Below are positions 17,200 to 26,041 of a DNA stretch of 64,000 nt, in pieces. Each line of letters starts with the position of its first letter. Within the stretch, counting starts at the first letter, position 1. The translations under genes and the position numbers were made by a program. The DNA comes from JAAFIP01 sp043747295 (GTDB taxonomy: Bacteria > Pseudomonadota > Gammaproteobacteria > Burkholderiales > Burkholderiaceae_C): contig JAYTPK010000093.1 of assembly GCA_043747295.1 (NCBI GenBank), positions 30,264 through 94,263 on the forward strand, given 5' to 3'. The notes beneath the pieces were generated by a model. That model saw nothing but the letters and a program-made list of their open reading frames with translations, did no database searches and was not told the origin of the DNA.

Positions 17200-17565
17200 T
17201 TGGCAACCAAAGTACCTCCACCCGCACCGCCATCGGCACCCCGTACCCAGCCTGTCCGCGAGGACGATGGCGGCTCGGTGGTGATGGAGCGGCGCACTGA
17301 GAAAGTCAAACCGCCCCAAATGCACCAAGTGGTGCTATTGAACGACGACTACACGCCGATGGAGTTTGTGGTGATGGTGATTCAAGAGTTTTTTAACAAA
17401 GACCGTGAAACCGCGACCCAAATCATGCTGAAAATCCATTTAGACGGCAAAGGCGTGTGCGGCGTATTCAGTAAAGATGTAGCGGCCACTAAAGTAGACC
17501 AAGTCACAGAAGCTGCAAAAAAATCAGGACACCCCTTGCAATGTGTCAGCGAGCCCGTAAATTAG
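17200..17565 (+). CDS. clpS: ClpS, N-end-rule adaptor of ClpAP
   Basis: The 121-residue adaptor delivers substrates with Leu, Phe, Tyr or Trp at the N-terminus to ClpA. The ClpS core runs from about residue 40: VVLLNDDYTPMEFVVMVIQE holds the substrate pocket and HLDGKGVCGVFSKDVA the ClpA contact. The start is TTG at 17200 with only a weak GGA upstream; it is preferred because it keeps the Pro-rich flexible N-terminal extension needed to deliver substrates, whereas the first ATG (17284) would remove it. clpA follows 100 bases downstream, the usual pairing. Confidence 0.88.
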   Translation: MATKVPPPAPPSAPRTQPVREDDGGSVVMERRTEKVKPPQMHQVVLLNDDYTPMEFVVMVIQEFFNKDRETATQIMLKIHLDGKGVCGVFSKDVAATKVDQVTEAAKKSGHPLQCVSEPVN

Positions 17566-17665
17566 CATGGCGAAATACTGAACATTTACCCCTGCACCAT
17601 ATCCAACAGAGCACATCTGGTCTACCATGTAGGCAAGAGCGCTAGATCAGCAAAAAGGACACACC

Positions 17666-19984
17666 ATGATCGCCCAAGAACTTGAAGTCAGCCTGCATAT
17701 GGCCTTCGTCGAGGCGCGTCAGCAGCGCCACGAATTTATCACCGTGGAGCACTTGCTGCTGGCGCTGCTAGACAACCCCAGTGCCGCTGAGGTACTGCGC
17801 GCTTGCTCGGCCAATATTGATGACCTGCGTAAGTCGCTGGCCAACTTTATCAAAGACAACACCCCACAAGTGGCGGGCACTGATGAGGTGGACACCCAGC
17901 CCACGCTAGGCTTTCAGCGCGTTATTCAGCGCGCCATCATGCATGTGCAAAGCACCGGCAATGGCAAAAAAGAAGTGACCGGCGCGAACGTGCTGGTAGC
18001 TATTTTTGGCGAAAAAGACTCGCACGCTGTGTACTATCTACACCAGCAGGGCGTAACCCGCCTAGACGTGGTCAACTTTATTGCCCACGGTATCAAAAAA
18101 TCTGACCCACCCGAGCCAGCTAAAGCGGGCGATGGCGGCGAACAGCAAGAAGAAGGCGCAACCAGCGAGAAGAGCGAAAAATCCTCGCCCTTAGAGCAAT
18201 ACACCGTTAACTTGAACCAGCTGGCCAAAGACGGCAAGATTGATCCGCTGATTGGCCGCGAATATGAAGTCGAGCGCGTGATCCAAATTTTATGCCGCCG
18301 CCGCAAAAACAATCCACTGTTGGTTGGCGAAGCAGGCGTGGGCAAAACCGCGATTGCAGAGGGCTTGGCCTGGCGCATCACGCAAAAAGACGTACCTGAG
18401 ATTTTGGCCGAGGCCATTGTGTATTCTCTAGATATGGGCGCACTGCTGGCCGGAACCAAATATCGTGGTGACTTTGAGCAGCGCCTAAAAGGTGTGCTCA
18501 AGTCGCTTAAAGACAAACCCAACGGTATCTTGTTTATCGACGAAATTCACACTTTGATTGGCGCAGGCGCTGCATCTGGCGGTACGTTAGATGCCTCTAA
18601 TTTGCTCAAGCCTGCGTTGTCTAACGGTCAACTTAAGTGTATTGGTGCTACCACCTTTACCGAGTACCGCAGCATTTTTGAAAAAGACGCAGCCCTGGCG
18701 CGCCGCTTCCAAAAGGTGGACGTGGTAGAGCCTACGGTAGAGCAAACAGTGGACATTCTCAAAGGCCTAAAGAGCCGTTTTGAAGAGCACCACAGCGTGA
18801 AGTACGCGCTAAGCGCACTGCAAGCTGCTGCTGAGCTAAGCGCCAAATACATCAACGACCGCCAACTGCCCGACAAGGCAATTGATGTGATCGACGAGGC
18901 CGGTGCAGCCCAACGCATCTTGCCAGCCAGCAAGCGTAAAAAGACCATCAGCAAAACCGAGGTGGAAGAAATTGTGGCCAAGATTGCCCGCATTCCACCC
19001 GCTAGCGTGAGCAACGACGACCGTAGCAAGCTGCGCAACATCGAGCGCGATTTGAAGAACGTGGTGTTTGGCCAAGACCCGGCGCTCGAAGCTTTGGCCG
19101 CTGCCGTGAAAATGGCGCGCAGTGGCTTGGGCCGTGGCGACAAGCCGATTGGCAGCTTCTTGTTTTCAGGCCCCACGGGCGTGGGCAAGACCGAGGCGGC
19201 CAAGCAGTTGGCTAACATCATGGGCATCGATTTGATTCGCTTTGACATGAGCGAGTACATGGAGCGTCATGCGGTTAGCCGCTTGATCGGCGCGCCACCG
19301 GGCTACGTAGGCTTTGACCAAGGTGGTTTGCTGACCGAGGCGATCAGCAAAAAACCGCACGCTGTGCTGCTGTTCGATGAGATTGAAAAAGCCCACCCGG
19401 ACATCTTTAACGTGCTGCTGCAGGTGATGGACCACGGCACGCTCACAGACAACAACGGCCGTAAGGCTGATTTTAGAAACGTCATCATCATCATGACCAC
19501 CAATGCTGGTGCTGAGACGATGAACAAGTCCACCATTGGCTTTACCAACACCCGCCAAGCGGGCGACGAGATGGCTGACATCAAGCGCTTGTTCACGCCA
19601 GAGTTTCGAAATCGCTTAGACGCGATGGTGAGCTTTAAGGCGCTGAACGAGGACGTGATCTTGCGCGTGGTCGACAAGTTCTTGCTGCAGCTAGAAACCC
19701 AGCTGGACCAGAAGAAAGTGGATGCTACGTTTACCGACAAGCTGCGCAAGCACTTGGCTAAAACTGGCTTTGACCCGCTGATGGGCGCGCGCCCAATGCA
19801 ACGCTTGATTCAAGACACTATCCGCAAGGCACTGGCAGATGAGTTGCTGTTTGGCAAGCTGACTGAAGGCGGCATCTTGACTGTGGACATCGACGCTGAA
19901 GACAAGGTGTCTTTGGATATTCAGCCGCTGCCAGAGAAAAAGGGCAAAGCCAAGTCTGAGCCTGAAGAAACCGCAGCAGGTTAA
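17666..19984 (+). CDS. clpA: ClpA, AAA+ unfoldase of the ClpAP protease
   Basis: A 772-residue class I Clp ATPase. The N-domain (1-140) begins MIAQELEVSLHMAFVEARQQ, then comes a charged linker and two AAA+ modules. Walker A motifs are GEAGVGKTA at about 221 and GPTGVGKTE at about 502. Walker B regions LFIDEIHTLIGAG and LLFDEIEKAHPD and the sensor region TPEFRNRLD are present. The ClpP-docking loop reads TIGFTNT, an IGF tripeptide where E. coli ClpA has IGL. AAGGA precedes the ATG. The gene ends in a terminator shared with the convergent DUF427 gene. No clpP gene lies in the window. Confidence 0.95.
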   Translation: MIAQELEVSLHMAFVEARQQRHEFITVEHLLLALLDNPSAAEVLRACSANIDDLRKSLANFIKDNTPQVAGTDEVDTQPTLGFQRVIQRAIMHVQSTGNGKKEVTGANVLVAIFGEKDSHAVYYLHQQGVTRLDVVNFIAHGIKKSDPPEPAKAGDGGEQQEEGATSEKSEKSSPLEQYTVNLNQLAKDGKIDPLIGREYEVERVIQILCRRRKNNPLLVGEAGVGKTAIAEGLAWRITQKDVPEILAEAIVYSLDMGALLAGTKYRGDFEQRLKGVLKSLKDKPNGILFIDEIHTLIGAGAASGGTLDASNLLKPALSNGQLKCIGATTFTEYRSIFEKDAALARRFQKVDVVEPTVEQTVDILKGLKSRFEEHHSVKYALSALQAAAELSAKYINDRQLPDKAIDVIDEAGAAQRILPASKRKKTISKTEVEEIVAKIARIPPASVSNDDRSKLRNIERDLKNVVFGQDPALEALAAAVKMARSGLGRGDKPIGSFLFSGPTGVGKTEAAKQLANIMGIDLIRFDMSEYMERHAVSRLIGAPPGYVGFDQGGLLTEAISKKPHAVLLFDEIEKAHPDIFNVLLQVMDHGTLTDNNGRKADFRNVIIIMTTNAGAETMNKSTIGFTNTRQAGDEMADIKRLFTPEFRNRLDAMVSFKALNEDVILRVVDKFLLQLETQLDQKKVDATFTDKLRKHLAKTGFDPLMGARPMQRLIQDTIRKALADELLFGKLTEGGILTVDIDAEDKVSLDIQPLPEKKGKAKSEPEETAAG

Positions 19985-19997
19985 TCCTGTACCAATT

Positions 19998-20036
19998 AAA
20001 ACGCCCACCAGCCCGTGTAAGGCTGGTGGGCGTTTT
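19998..20036. terminator. bidirectional terminator between clpA and the DUF427 gene
   Basis: AAACGCCCACCAGCC / GGCTGGTGGGCGTTTT forms a long stem with A tract on the left and T tract on the right, between convergent genes. Confidence 0.92.
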
Positions 20037-20063
20037 GCATTGAAAATCAAATCAGCGCTAGCT

Positions 20064-20345
20064 TTAGGCTTCTACCTTCACACCCTTCCAAAACGCTACG
20101 CGGTCGGCCACCATTTCAGCGCCAGATTTGGGGCTAGGGTAGTACCAAACGGCATCGGGGTTTAGCTCGCCGTTGACCAGCAGGCTGTAGTAGCTGGCGT
20201 TGCCTTTCCATGGGCAAAAAGTTTTGGTATTGCTAAAGCTCACATACTTTTGATCCAGCGATGCGGCAGGAAAGTAATGGTTACCTTCTACCAGCACGGT
20301 GTCGTCGCTTTGCGCAATCACTACGCCGTTCCAAGTTGCTTTCAT
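20064..20345 (-). CDS. DUF427 domain protein
   Basis: A small cytosolic protein of 93 residues made of one DUF427 domain: MKATWNGVVIAQSDDTVLVE, HYFPAASLDQKYV and FCPWKGNASYYSL are the conserved blocks. The family has a small beta-barrel-like fold and no firmly known activity. The gene is alone, convergent with clpA and followed upstream by a dispersed repeat. Confidence 0.85.
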   Translation of the reverse strand: MKATWNGVVIAQSDDTVLVEGNHYFPAASLDQKYVSFSNTKTFCPWKGNASYYSLLVNGELNPDAVWYYPSPKSGAEMVADRVAFWKGVKVEA

Positions 20346-20367
20346 AAGGTACTTTCAGTAAGATAAT

Positions 20368-20418
20368 GGGCTGTAGTCCATGTATTCATTGCTCAGGAAG
20401 CTATACATATAATAGCAA
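20368..20418 (-). repeat. dispersed hairpin repeat, copy R4
   Basis: On the minus strand it shows GCTATTATATGTATAGC as hairpin end and GAATACATGGACTACAG as core. It lies between two minus-strand genes. Confidence 0.85.
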
Positions 20419-20448
20419 TTGGTTTGCGAAAGCTAACAGTGAGGTAGT

Positions 20449-20937
20449 TCACTGTGTCAACGCAGCGCGAATCTGCTCTATGCGGGTGCGGTTGACACCA
20501 AAGTCTTTTTGACCCAAACGGCTTGCGCTGCGTACGTGAATCACTCTAGCGGGTTTGTCTAAATAAAACTCAACATCATCTGTAAATTTAAGCAACTGGG
20601 TAGTGCACTGCGCGTAAATATAGCCTTCGTCGTTTTGTGCCACCACCGTACGCGACATGGCTTGCAAGGTGGCCGCAATTTTGGCCATTTCAGCGCTGCC
20701 ATCGCCTGCGATAGTAAAGGGCGCAACGGTGGCATAGGCTTGGCGCGGGTGGTCTGACCACAGGGCGGCTTGGCTGGTGACTGAGTTTTCTGTGAATGAA
20801 GGGCGTTTGAGCTTGCCGTCTTTGACCCCCAAGTCCGCTGGCGCTTTACCGCGCAACATGCCCGCTTGGCCTGCAATGAGTAACACCAGTGCTAGTAAGG
20901 CAACGGCTAAAACAAACAGTAATAGATAACGGCCCAT
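20449..20937 (-). CDS. DUF1499 family protein with N-terminal membrane anchor
   Basis: The 162-residue protein has an N-terminal hydrophobic helix (residues 5-25, LLLFVLAVALLALVLLIAG) that may be an anchor or signal peptide. The DUF1499 domain follows: PSFTENSVTSQAAL, GYIYAQCTTQLLKFTDDVEF (first and last parts YIYAQCTT and FTDDVEF) and VIHVRSASRLGQKDFGVNR. The function of the family is unknown. AGGAG stands about 10 bases before the ATG. Confidence 0.82.
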   Translation of the reverse strand: MGRYLLLFVLAVALLALVLLIAGQAGMLRGKAPADLGVKDGKLKRPSFTENSVTSQAALWSDHPRQAYATVAPFTIAGDGSAEMAKIAATLQAMSRTVVAQNDEGYIYAQCTTQLLKFTDDVEFYLDKPARVIHVRSASRLGQKDFGVNRTRIEQIRAALTQ

Positions 20938-21010
20938 GGTGCATGTCTCCTAGTCTCAAATAAAGTGATTCACAGTGTACCGGATGCCGAGGTTATGCAG
21001 TGCTGTGCGT

Positions 21011-21070
21011 ACTATTAAATTAATAGCTGTCTAAGTAATAAATATTTGGACTACCAGCCTATTTGGTTCC
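21011..21070 (+). repeat. dispersed hairpin repeat, copy R5, overlapping the 3' end of upp
   Basis: CTATTAAATTAATAG forms the hairpin end, AATATTTGGACTAC is the core, and the tail CCTATTTGG overlaps the last two codons and stop codon of upp on the other strand. Confidence 0.85.
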
Positions 21071-21703
21071 AAAAATGCGGTCTCCAGCATCTCCCAAGCC
21101 CGGCAAGATGTAGCCGTGGCTGTCTAGCTGGCGGTCAATGGCTGCAGCGTAGATGGGCACATCAGGATGGGCTTTTTGCATGGCTTCTACACCCTCTGGG
21201 CAGCCCACTAAGCAGACGAATTTGATGGACTTAGGGCGCAGTTCTTTGAGTCGGTCTACTGCTGCAATGGCTGAATTACCGGTGGCCAGCATGGGGTCTA
21301 CCACGATGATGTCGCGCTGATCCATGTCGTGCGGCATTTTGAAATAGTATTCCACCGCTGTCAGTGTTTTGGGGTCGCGGTACAGGCCCACATGGCCTAC
21401 GCGCGCGCCGGGCACTACAGTCAGCATGCCTTCTAAAATGCCGTTGCCTGCGCGCAAGATGCTGACGAAGACTAGCTTTTTACCGTCAATGACTTTGCTA
21501 GTCATCTTCTCCATCGGTGTTTCAATTTCAATGTCTTGCATGGGCATGTCGGCGGTGACCTCGTATGCCATGAGCATGGAGATTTCGTTGAGCAAGCGGC
21601 GAAAGGTGTTGGTAGATGACTCTTGCTTGCGCATCAAGGTCAGCTTGTGCTGCACCAGCGGGTGGTTGACGATGTAGACATTATTTTTGTATACGGTGCG
21701 CAT
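21059..21703 (-). CDS. upp: uracil phosphoribosyltransferase
   Basis: The cytosolic enzyme of 214 residues makes UMP from uracil and PRPP. The PRPP-binding motif is VVDPMLATGNSA, SILRAGNGILEG provides the family loop and the C-terminal YILPGLGDAGDRIFGTK closes the uracil site. It is the last gene of a set with URC4-like and URC1-like proteins. In the URC pathway of Lachancea kluyveri uracil is first converted to UMP, so here Upp may feed breakdown as well as salvage. Its last codons and stop lie within a repeat copy. Confidence 0.93.
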   Translation of the reverse strand: MRTVYKNNVYIVNHPLVQHKLTLMRKQESSTNTFRRLLNEISMLMAYEVTADMPMQDIEIETPMEKMTSKVIDGKKLVFVSILRAGNGILEGMLTVVPGARVGHVGLYRDPKTLTAVEYYFKMPHDMDQRDIIVVDPMLATGNSAIAAVDRLKELRPKSIKFVCLVGCPEGVEAMQKAHPDVPIYAAAIDRQLDSHGYILPGLGDAGDRIFGTK

Positions 21704-21733
21704 AGTTGTTCTCAGATGTAATTAAAAATCAGT

Positions 21734-22996
21734 TTAAAAAATGGTGCCGTCAGATTCGATGTTCAGCGGTGGTTTGCCATCGCGCAATTCTTGCGCCAGA
21801 ACGCGGCCTGCCGCCCAAGTGCCACCTTCCAACACGCAAGCTAAGGGCATTTGTGCTTCGGTTTTGCCCAAACGCTCGCGCACTAAGGGCGCTAGAACGT
21901 CTAGCAAGGCGACCGTCAGGGCGCGCCATTCGACAATTAACTCATGGTTGGCACGCAAGGCTTGGGTGGCTAGGCTGGCGTCTTTAAACTGCAGCACGCC
22001 TGCGTCTAGCAGCAAACCGCCGTTGCGGTATTCAGGCAAGCCAGTAAGGGCTTCTAAACCCGTGACCTTAATCCCAGCCCACTCAAAAGGCTCTAGCAAC
22101 GAATAGGTGAGCCATTGTGAGAGTTTATGAAACGGTATCCAACCCTCAGGCGCACTGGGCGCGCCCAGTGCGCTGTGTGGCCAACAGTCGCCCACGGCCG
22201 TGCTGCCCAGTGTGCTGCCTGATGGCCAGATGCGCGTGAAGGTTTGCAGTAAAACAGACAGCAGTTGGTGCGCTGTGACGCTGGTTTGGCCTTGCAGCGC
22301 GTAGTCAAACATATCACCGGGTCGCTGGGTTTTAAAAACCTCGGGTTGCTCCATCAACGCTTTGCCCAAGCGGCGCAGCAAATGCGCACGGCCTTCTAAG
22401 CCCACCAGCGGATTGCTGTCGGACACCTGAAACGCATGCGCAAGTTGCAGTGTAGACAAGCGCTGCAGGGCGGTTGCATCGCAGCGCAGCGGCTGAGTCG
22501 GGTCGCTAGAAAACAAACCACTGGTAAACGCATGAAAGCTGGCAACGCCCAAGCCCTCAGACCGCGAAAACAGCTGCGCTGCAGTTGCACCTTTAAGGGC
22601 TTCTTTAAAGCGCCAGTCTGGGCCTGCGCCTGCGTCCAGCAGCACGCTAACAATCACCAAATCAATCAGCGCACGCGGATCGTTGGCTGTGCCGGGCTGC
22701 GCGTCGTTTAGCCAAGCACGTCTGTCGATGCCTCCTGCCTCAAAGTGTCGCCAGCGGCTGTGGTACGGAATGTTCAGGTCTGGGTAACGCTGGCGCGTAA
22801 CCTTGGCTACTAAATCTGCCGCAGCACCTAAAGCACTGTCGTGCACCACAAAGTACTGCGATGCCCCGCTGCGTGCATGCGCCAAAAGTGCACGTGCGCG
22901 CTGGCGTGTGGTGGCGGTAGTGAACAGCGATAGCAAAGCTGGCGGCATAAGTGGCATAGGCGATAGTGCATCAGTCGTCATGCTGTGGGCTACCAT
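21734..22996 (-). CDS. URC4/urg3-like protein (DUF1688), uracil catabolism
   Basis: A 420-residue protein of the DUF1688 family, whose fungal member URC4 is needed for uracil breakdown. Typical blocks are RARALLAHARSGASQYFVVH, YPDLNIPYHSRWRHFEAGG and EYRNGGLLLDAGVL, with IPFHKLSQWLTYSLLEPFEW (ends IPFHKLSQW and LLEPFEW) before it. The biochemical step is not established. The start ATG at 22994-22996 overlaps the stop of the upstream URC1-like gene (TAATG), so the two are translationally coupled; upp follows 30 bases later. Confidence 0.82.
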   Translation of the reverse strand: MVAHSMTTDALSPMPLMPPALLSLFTTATTRQRARALLAHARSGASQYFVVHDSALGAAADLVAKVTRQRYPDLNIPYHSRWRHFEAGGIDRRAWLNDAQPGTANDPRALIDLVIVSVLLDAGAGPDWRFKEALKGATAAQLFSRSEGLGVASFHAFTSGLFSSDPTQPLRCDATALQRLSTLQLAHAFQVSDSNPLVGLEGRAHLLRRLGKALMEQPEVFKTQRPGDMFDYALQGQTSVTAHQLLSVLLQTFTRIWPSGSTLGSTAVGDCWPHSALGAPSAPEGWIPFHKLSQWLTYSLLEPFEWAGIKVTGLEALTGLPEYRNGGLLLDAGVLQFKDASLATQALRANHELIVEWRALTVALLDVLAPLVRERLGKTEAQMPLACVLEGGTWAAGRVLAQELRDGKPPLNIESDGTIF

Positions 22997-24258
22997 TATT
23001 CGTCCAAGCCTCGGCCTTTGGGTTTAAGCAGCTCGGCCGCGTTGGGCACCACACCGGGGGTAAAGTAACCCGCAGCCATTTTGGCATCCATCTCTACCTG
23101 CGCGTCAGCGGGCACCAGCTCGGCAGGTATGTTGACCCGCTCGACCACTTCGATACCTGACTCGGTAATAGCGTCAAACTTCATATTGCTCATGCTGACC
23201 AAGCGGTGAATTTTGCGAATGCCAAACCAGTGCAACACATCGGGCATGAGCTGCTGAAAACGCATGTCTTGCACGCCAGCCACGCACTCGGTGCGGGCAA
23301 AGTATTTGTCTGCAGTGTCGCCACCCACCTGACGTTTGCGGGCGTTGTAGACCAAAAATTTGGTCACCTCGCCCAGCGCACGGCCTTCTTTGCGGTAGTA
23401 GGCGCACAGTCCCACACCACCGTTTTGCGCGCCTGCAATGCACTCTTCAATCGCGTGCGTGAGATAAGGGCGGCAGGTGCAAATGTCGCTGCCAAAAACG
23501 TCTGAGCCATTGCACTCGTCGTGCACGCGTGCTGTCAGCTGCACATTGGGGTTGGCCAAATCTTGTGGGTTGCCAAAGATGTAAACCGTGAGGCCCCCAA
23601 TGGGCGGTAAAAACACCTCAAGGTCGCTGCGCGTCACCAGCTCGGGGTACATACCGCCAGTTTCTTCAAACAGTACGCGGCGCAGTTCAGACTCGGTGCA
23701 GTTAAACCGTTTGGCCACTTCGGGCAGGTACCACACAGGTTCCACCGCAGCCTTGGTCACCATGGCGGCGCCGCCTGCAGTCAACAACTTGCCATCCGGT
23801 ATTAAGCGGCCTTTTTGGATGGCCTCCATGATCTCGGGAAGGATGACGTGCGCCTTGGTCACCGCGATGGTGGGCTTAATGTCGTAGCCTGCAGCCAGCT
23901 CATCGGCAAAGTTGCTGCCAATCTCTGCGCCCCAGGGGTCTAGCGACACAATGCGCCCCGGCTCATACCAGCTGGGGTGGGGGCCAATGCGGTCGGTGGG
24001 GGAGGTGTTGGTCAGGTCAGCTTTGTGGTTTTTGCTTAGCGCGCCTGCAGCCACAGCTAGTGCGCGGTACACACTGTAGCTGCCGCTGTGCGTGCCTATC
24101 ACGTTGCGGTGGCTGCGCGTGGTGGTGGTGCCTACCAGCGGGCCGCGTTCGAGCGGGGTAGCCGCGCCCCACTGGATGGGCCGGGCGCCGAAGCCACCCG
24201 AGTGGGAAGTTAATCGAATATGACTGGAGGGTTTAATGCTGTCAGTAGTTTGGGCCAT
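22996..24258 (-). CDS. URC1-like GTP cyclohydrolase II homologue, uracil catabolism
   Basis: The GTP cyclohydrolase II-like domain sits in the C-terminal half: zinc ligands appear in ECNGSDVFGSDICTCRPYL (Cys pair and Cys), followed by YYRKEGRALGEVTK where RibA has its QEGRG loop. An N-terminal region of about 180 residues is specific to the URC1 group. URC1 acts on a uracil-derived ribonucleotide rather than GTP in the fungal pathway. I place the start at ATG 24258 (420 residues, MAQTTDSIKPSSHIRL); the frame is open to a GTG at 24351, but those codons border a repeat. No strong ribosome site is seen at either. Linkage to URC4-like and upp genes is the main support. Confidence 0.82.
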   Translation of the reverse strand: MAQTTDSIKPSSHIRLTSHSGGFGARPIQWGAATPLERGPLVGTTTTRSHRNVIGTHSGSYSVYRALAVAAGALSKNHKADLTNTSPTDRIGPHPSWYEPGRIVSLDPWGAEIGSNFADELAAGYDIKPTIAVTKAHVILPEIMEAIQKGRLIPDGKLLTAGGAAMVTKAAVEPVWYLPEVAKRFNCTESELRRVLFEETGGMYPELVTRSDLEVFLPPIGGLTVYIFGNPQDLANPNVQLTARVHDECNGSDVFGSDICTCRPYLTHAIEECIAGAQNGGVGLCAYYRKEGRALGEVTKFLVYNARKRQVGGDTADKYFARTECVAGVQDMRFQQLMPDVLHWFGIRKIHRLVSMSNMKFDAITESGIEVVERVNIPAELVPADAQVEMDAKMAAGYFTPGVVPNAAELLKPKGRGLDE

Positions 24259-24638
24259 AGGTGATTGCTCGCACAAAGCAATATCTTGCGTGGATATTGG
24301 CAAATATGCAAGTACTATGCCACTAAGAAAATCATAGCCACAGTAAGTCACCTTTTTTACCAGGGCTATTGTGTGGGTGCGAAGCTAAGTGCTATTAAAT
24401 ACATAGCTACTTGAGTAATAAATACATGGACTACAGGCATATTTGGCATGTAAAACTCTCTAAATTCATCTAGTTGACAGTTTATTTTGTTATAAATGCT
24501 CCCGACCGCAGCGCCACTGCCCAGTGGGCACATCCAGTCGCTTAAACCGTCAAAAAGCAGCTCAATCTGAAAGCAGAGCATTTTTGGTTACGTCTTAGCA
24601 GTATCATTAGCAAATTAGCGTAACTAGGCACCTATTAC
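24259..24638. other. divergent intergenic region between URC1-like gene and clpX
   Basis: About 380 bases hold one repeat copy (24391-24456). A TTGACA at 24474 is followed only 11 bases later by TATAAA, too close for a standard promoter. Promoters for both flanking genes must lie here, but none is convincing. No conserved small gene is seen. Confidence 0.6.
24391..24456 (+). repeat. dispersed hairpin repeat, copy R6
   Basis: GCTAT and ATAGC arms flank a 7-base loop; the core AATACATGGACTACAGG and tail ATATTTGGCATGTAAAAC follow, one of the most complete copies. Confidence 0.88.
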
Positions 24639-25901
24639 ATGGCCGACCGTAAAGGCTCTCCGAGCGAAAAAACACTGCATTGCTCCTTTTGCGGCAAAAG
24701 CCAGCATGAGGTAAAAAAGCTGATTGCTGGCCCGTCAGTCTTTATCTGCGATGAATGCATTGATTTATGCAACGACATCATTCGCGATGAGGTGCTGCCC
24801 GAGTCTGAGCGCGAAGCGCGTGGCGATCTGCCCACACCACTGGAAATTAAAAACAACCTAGACAGTTACGTTATTGGTCAAGACCCTGCCAAGCGTGCTT
24901 TGGCAGTCGCGGTGTACAACCATTACAAGCGCCTGCGCTACAAAGACAAAGCCAAGACGGGCGAAGTGGAGCTAACCAAAAGCAATATTTTGCTCATTGG
25001 CCCCACTGGCTCTGGCAAAACACTGCTGGCCCAAACCATGGCGCGCATGCTGAACGTGCCCTTTGTCATGGCCGATGCCACCACACTCACCGAAGCTGGC
25101 TACGTGGGTGAGGACGTTGAAAACATCATCTCCAAGCTGCTGCAAACTTGTAATTATGAAGTTGAGCGCGCACAGCAAGGCATTGTTTATATTGACGAAA
25201 TCGATAAAATCTCGCGTAAATCAGACAACCCGTCGATCACCCGTGACGTGAGCGGCGAGGGCGTGCAACAGGCCTTGCTCAAGATCATTGAAGGCACGAT
25301 GGCCAGCGTTCCGCCCCAAGGCGGGCGTAAGCACCCCAACCAAGATTTTTTGCAAATTGATACCACCAACATTTTGTTTATCTGCGGCGGCGCGTTTGCC
25401 GGGCTAGAAAAAGTGATCGAAGCGCGTACTGAGGCGTCGGGCATTGGTTTTGGGGCTACCGTTAAAAGCAAAAAACAGCGCTCCTTAAGCCAAAGCTTTC
25501 AAGAGATCGAGCCTGAAGACTTGATTAAATATGGTTTGATTCCTGAGCTGATTGGGCGTATGCCCGTAGTGGCATCGCTATCCGAGCTGTCAGAGGACGC
25601 GATGGTACAAATCTTGACTGAGCCTAAAAATGCCTTGGTCAAGCAATACGCCAAGCTACTGGCTATGGAGGGCGCAGAGCTTGAAGTGCGGCCTAGCGCG
25701 CTCAAAGCCATTGCACGCAAAGCACTGGCCCGCAAAACAGGCGCCCGCGGTTTGCGTTCGATTTTAGAGAACGCCCTGATCGACACGATGTTTGAGCTGC
25801 CCAACACGACCAACGTAGAAAAAGTCGTTTTGGATGAATCCACTATCGACGAAAACAAGCCGCCACTGCTGGTATACCGCGAAGCCGCCAAAAAGGCTTA
25901 A
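24639..25901 (+). CDS. clpX: ClpX, AAA+ unfoldase of ClpXP
   Basis: A 420-residue ATPase that unfolds substrates for ClpP. The N-terminal zinc-binding domain has CSFCGKSQ and FICDECIDLC; Walker A is GPTGSGKT, the pore loop GYVGEDVENII follows, and the ClpP-docking loop is IGFGATV. The C-terminal part KTGARGLRSILENAL is standard. In most proteobacteria tig and clpP stand directly upstream; here the upstream gene is the divergent URC1-like gene. lon follows 140 bases downstream, as usual. Confidence 0.96.
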   Translation: MADRKGSPSEKTLHCSFCGKSQHEVKKLIAGPSVFICDECIDLCNDIIRDEVLPESEREARGDLPTPLEIKNNLDSYVIGQDPAKRALAVAVYNHYKRLRYKDKAKTGEVELTKSNILLIGPTGSGKTLLAQTMARMLNVPFVMADATTLTEAGYVGEDVENIISKLLQTCNYEVERAQQGIVYIDEIDKISRKSDNPSITRDVSGEGVQQALLKIIEGTMASVPPQGGRKHPNQDFLQIDTTNILFICGGAFAGLEKVIEARTEASGIGFGATVKSKKQRSLSQSFQEIEPEDLIKYGLIPELIGRMPVVASLSELSEDAMVQILTEPKNALVKQYAKLLAMEGAELEVRPSALKAIARKALARKTGARGLRSILENALIDTMFELPNTTNVEKVVLDESTIDENKPPLLVYREAAKKA

Positions 25902-25976
25902 CGCTTATGCTGCACATACTTACGCCGCTGAACTGTGGGCGAAAGTGCATGCGCAGTGGTTTGAAACAACTTAGGG

Positions 25977-26007
25977 CTTGAAATTGTCAAGCTTTGGCCT
26001 TACATAT
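25977..26007 (+). promoter_or_regulatory. candidate sigma32 (heat-shock) promoter of lon
   Basis: CTTGAAA at 25977-25983 is a full match to the sigma32 -35 element; after 16 bases TTACATAT (26000-26007) partly matches the CCCCATNT -10 element. The start of lon is 35 bases further on. lon is a sigma32 target in E. coli, which favours the call. Confidence 0.4.
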
Positions 26008-26041
26008 CATCTTATACCTTTTAAAAACCTGAAAGACAACT

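Noticed and set aside
18628..19260. 210-codon minus-strand frame inside clpA
   Set aside because: It is the antisense shadow of a well-supported gene, with no ribosome site and atypical composition.
24366..24581. 71-codon minus-strand frame before clpX
   Set aside because: Mostly repeat-derived sequence and no ribosome site.
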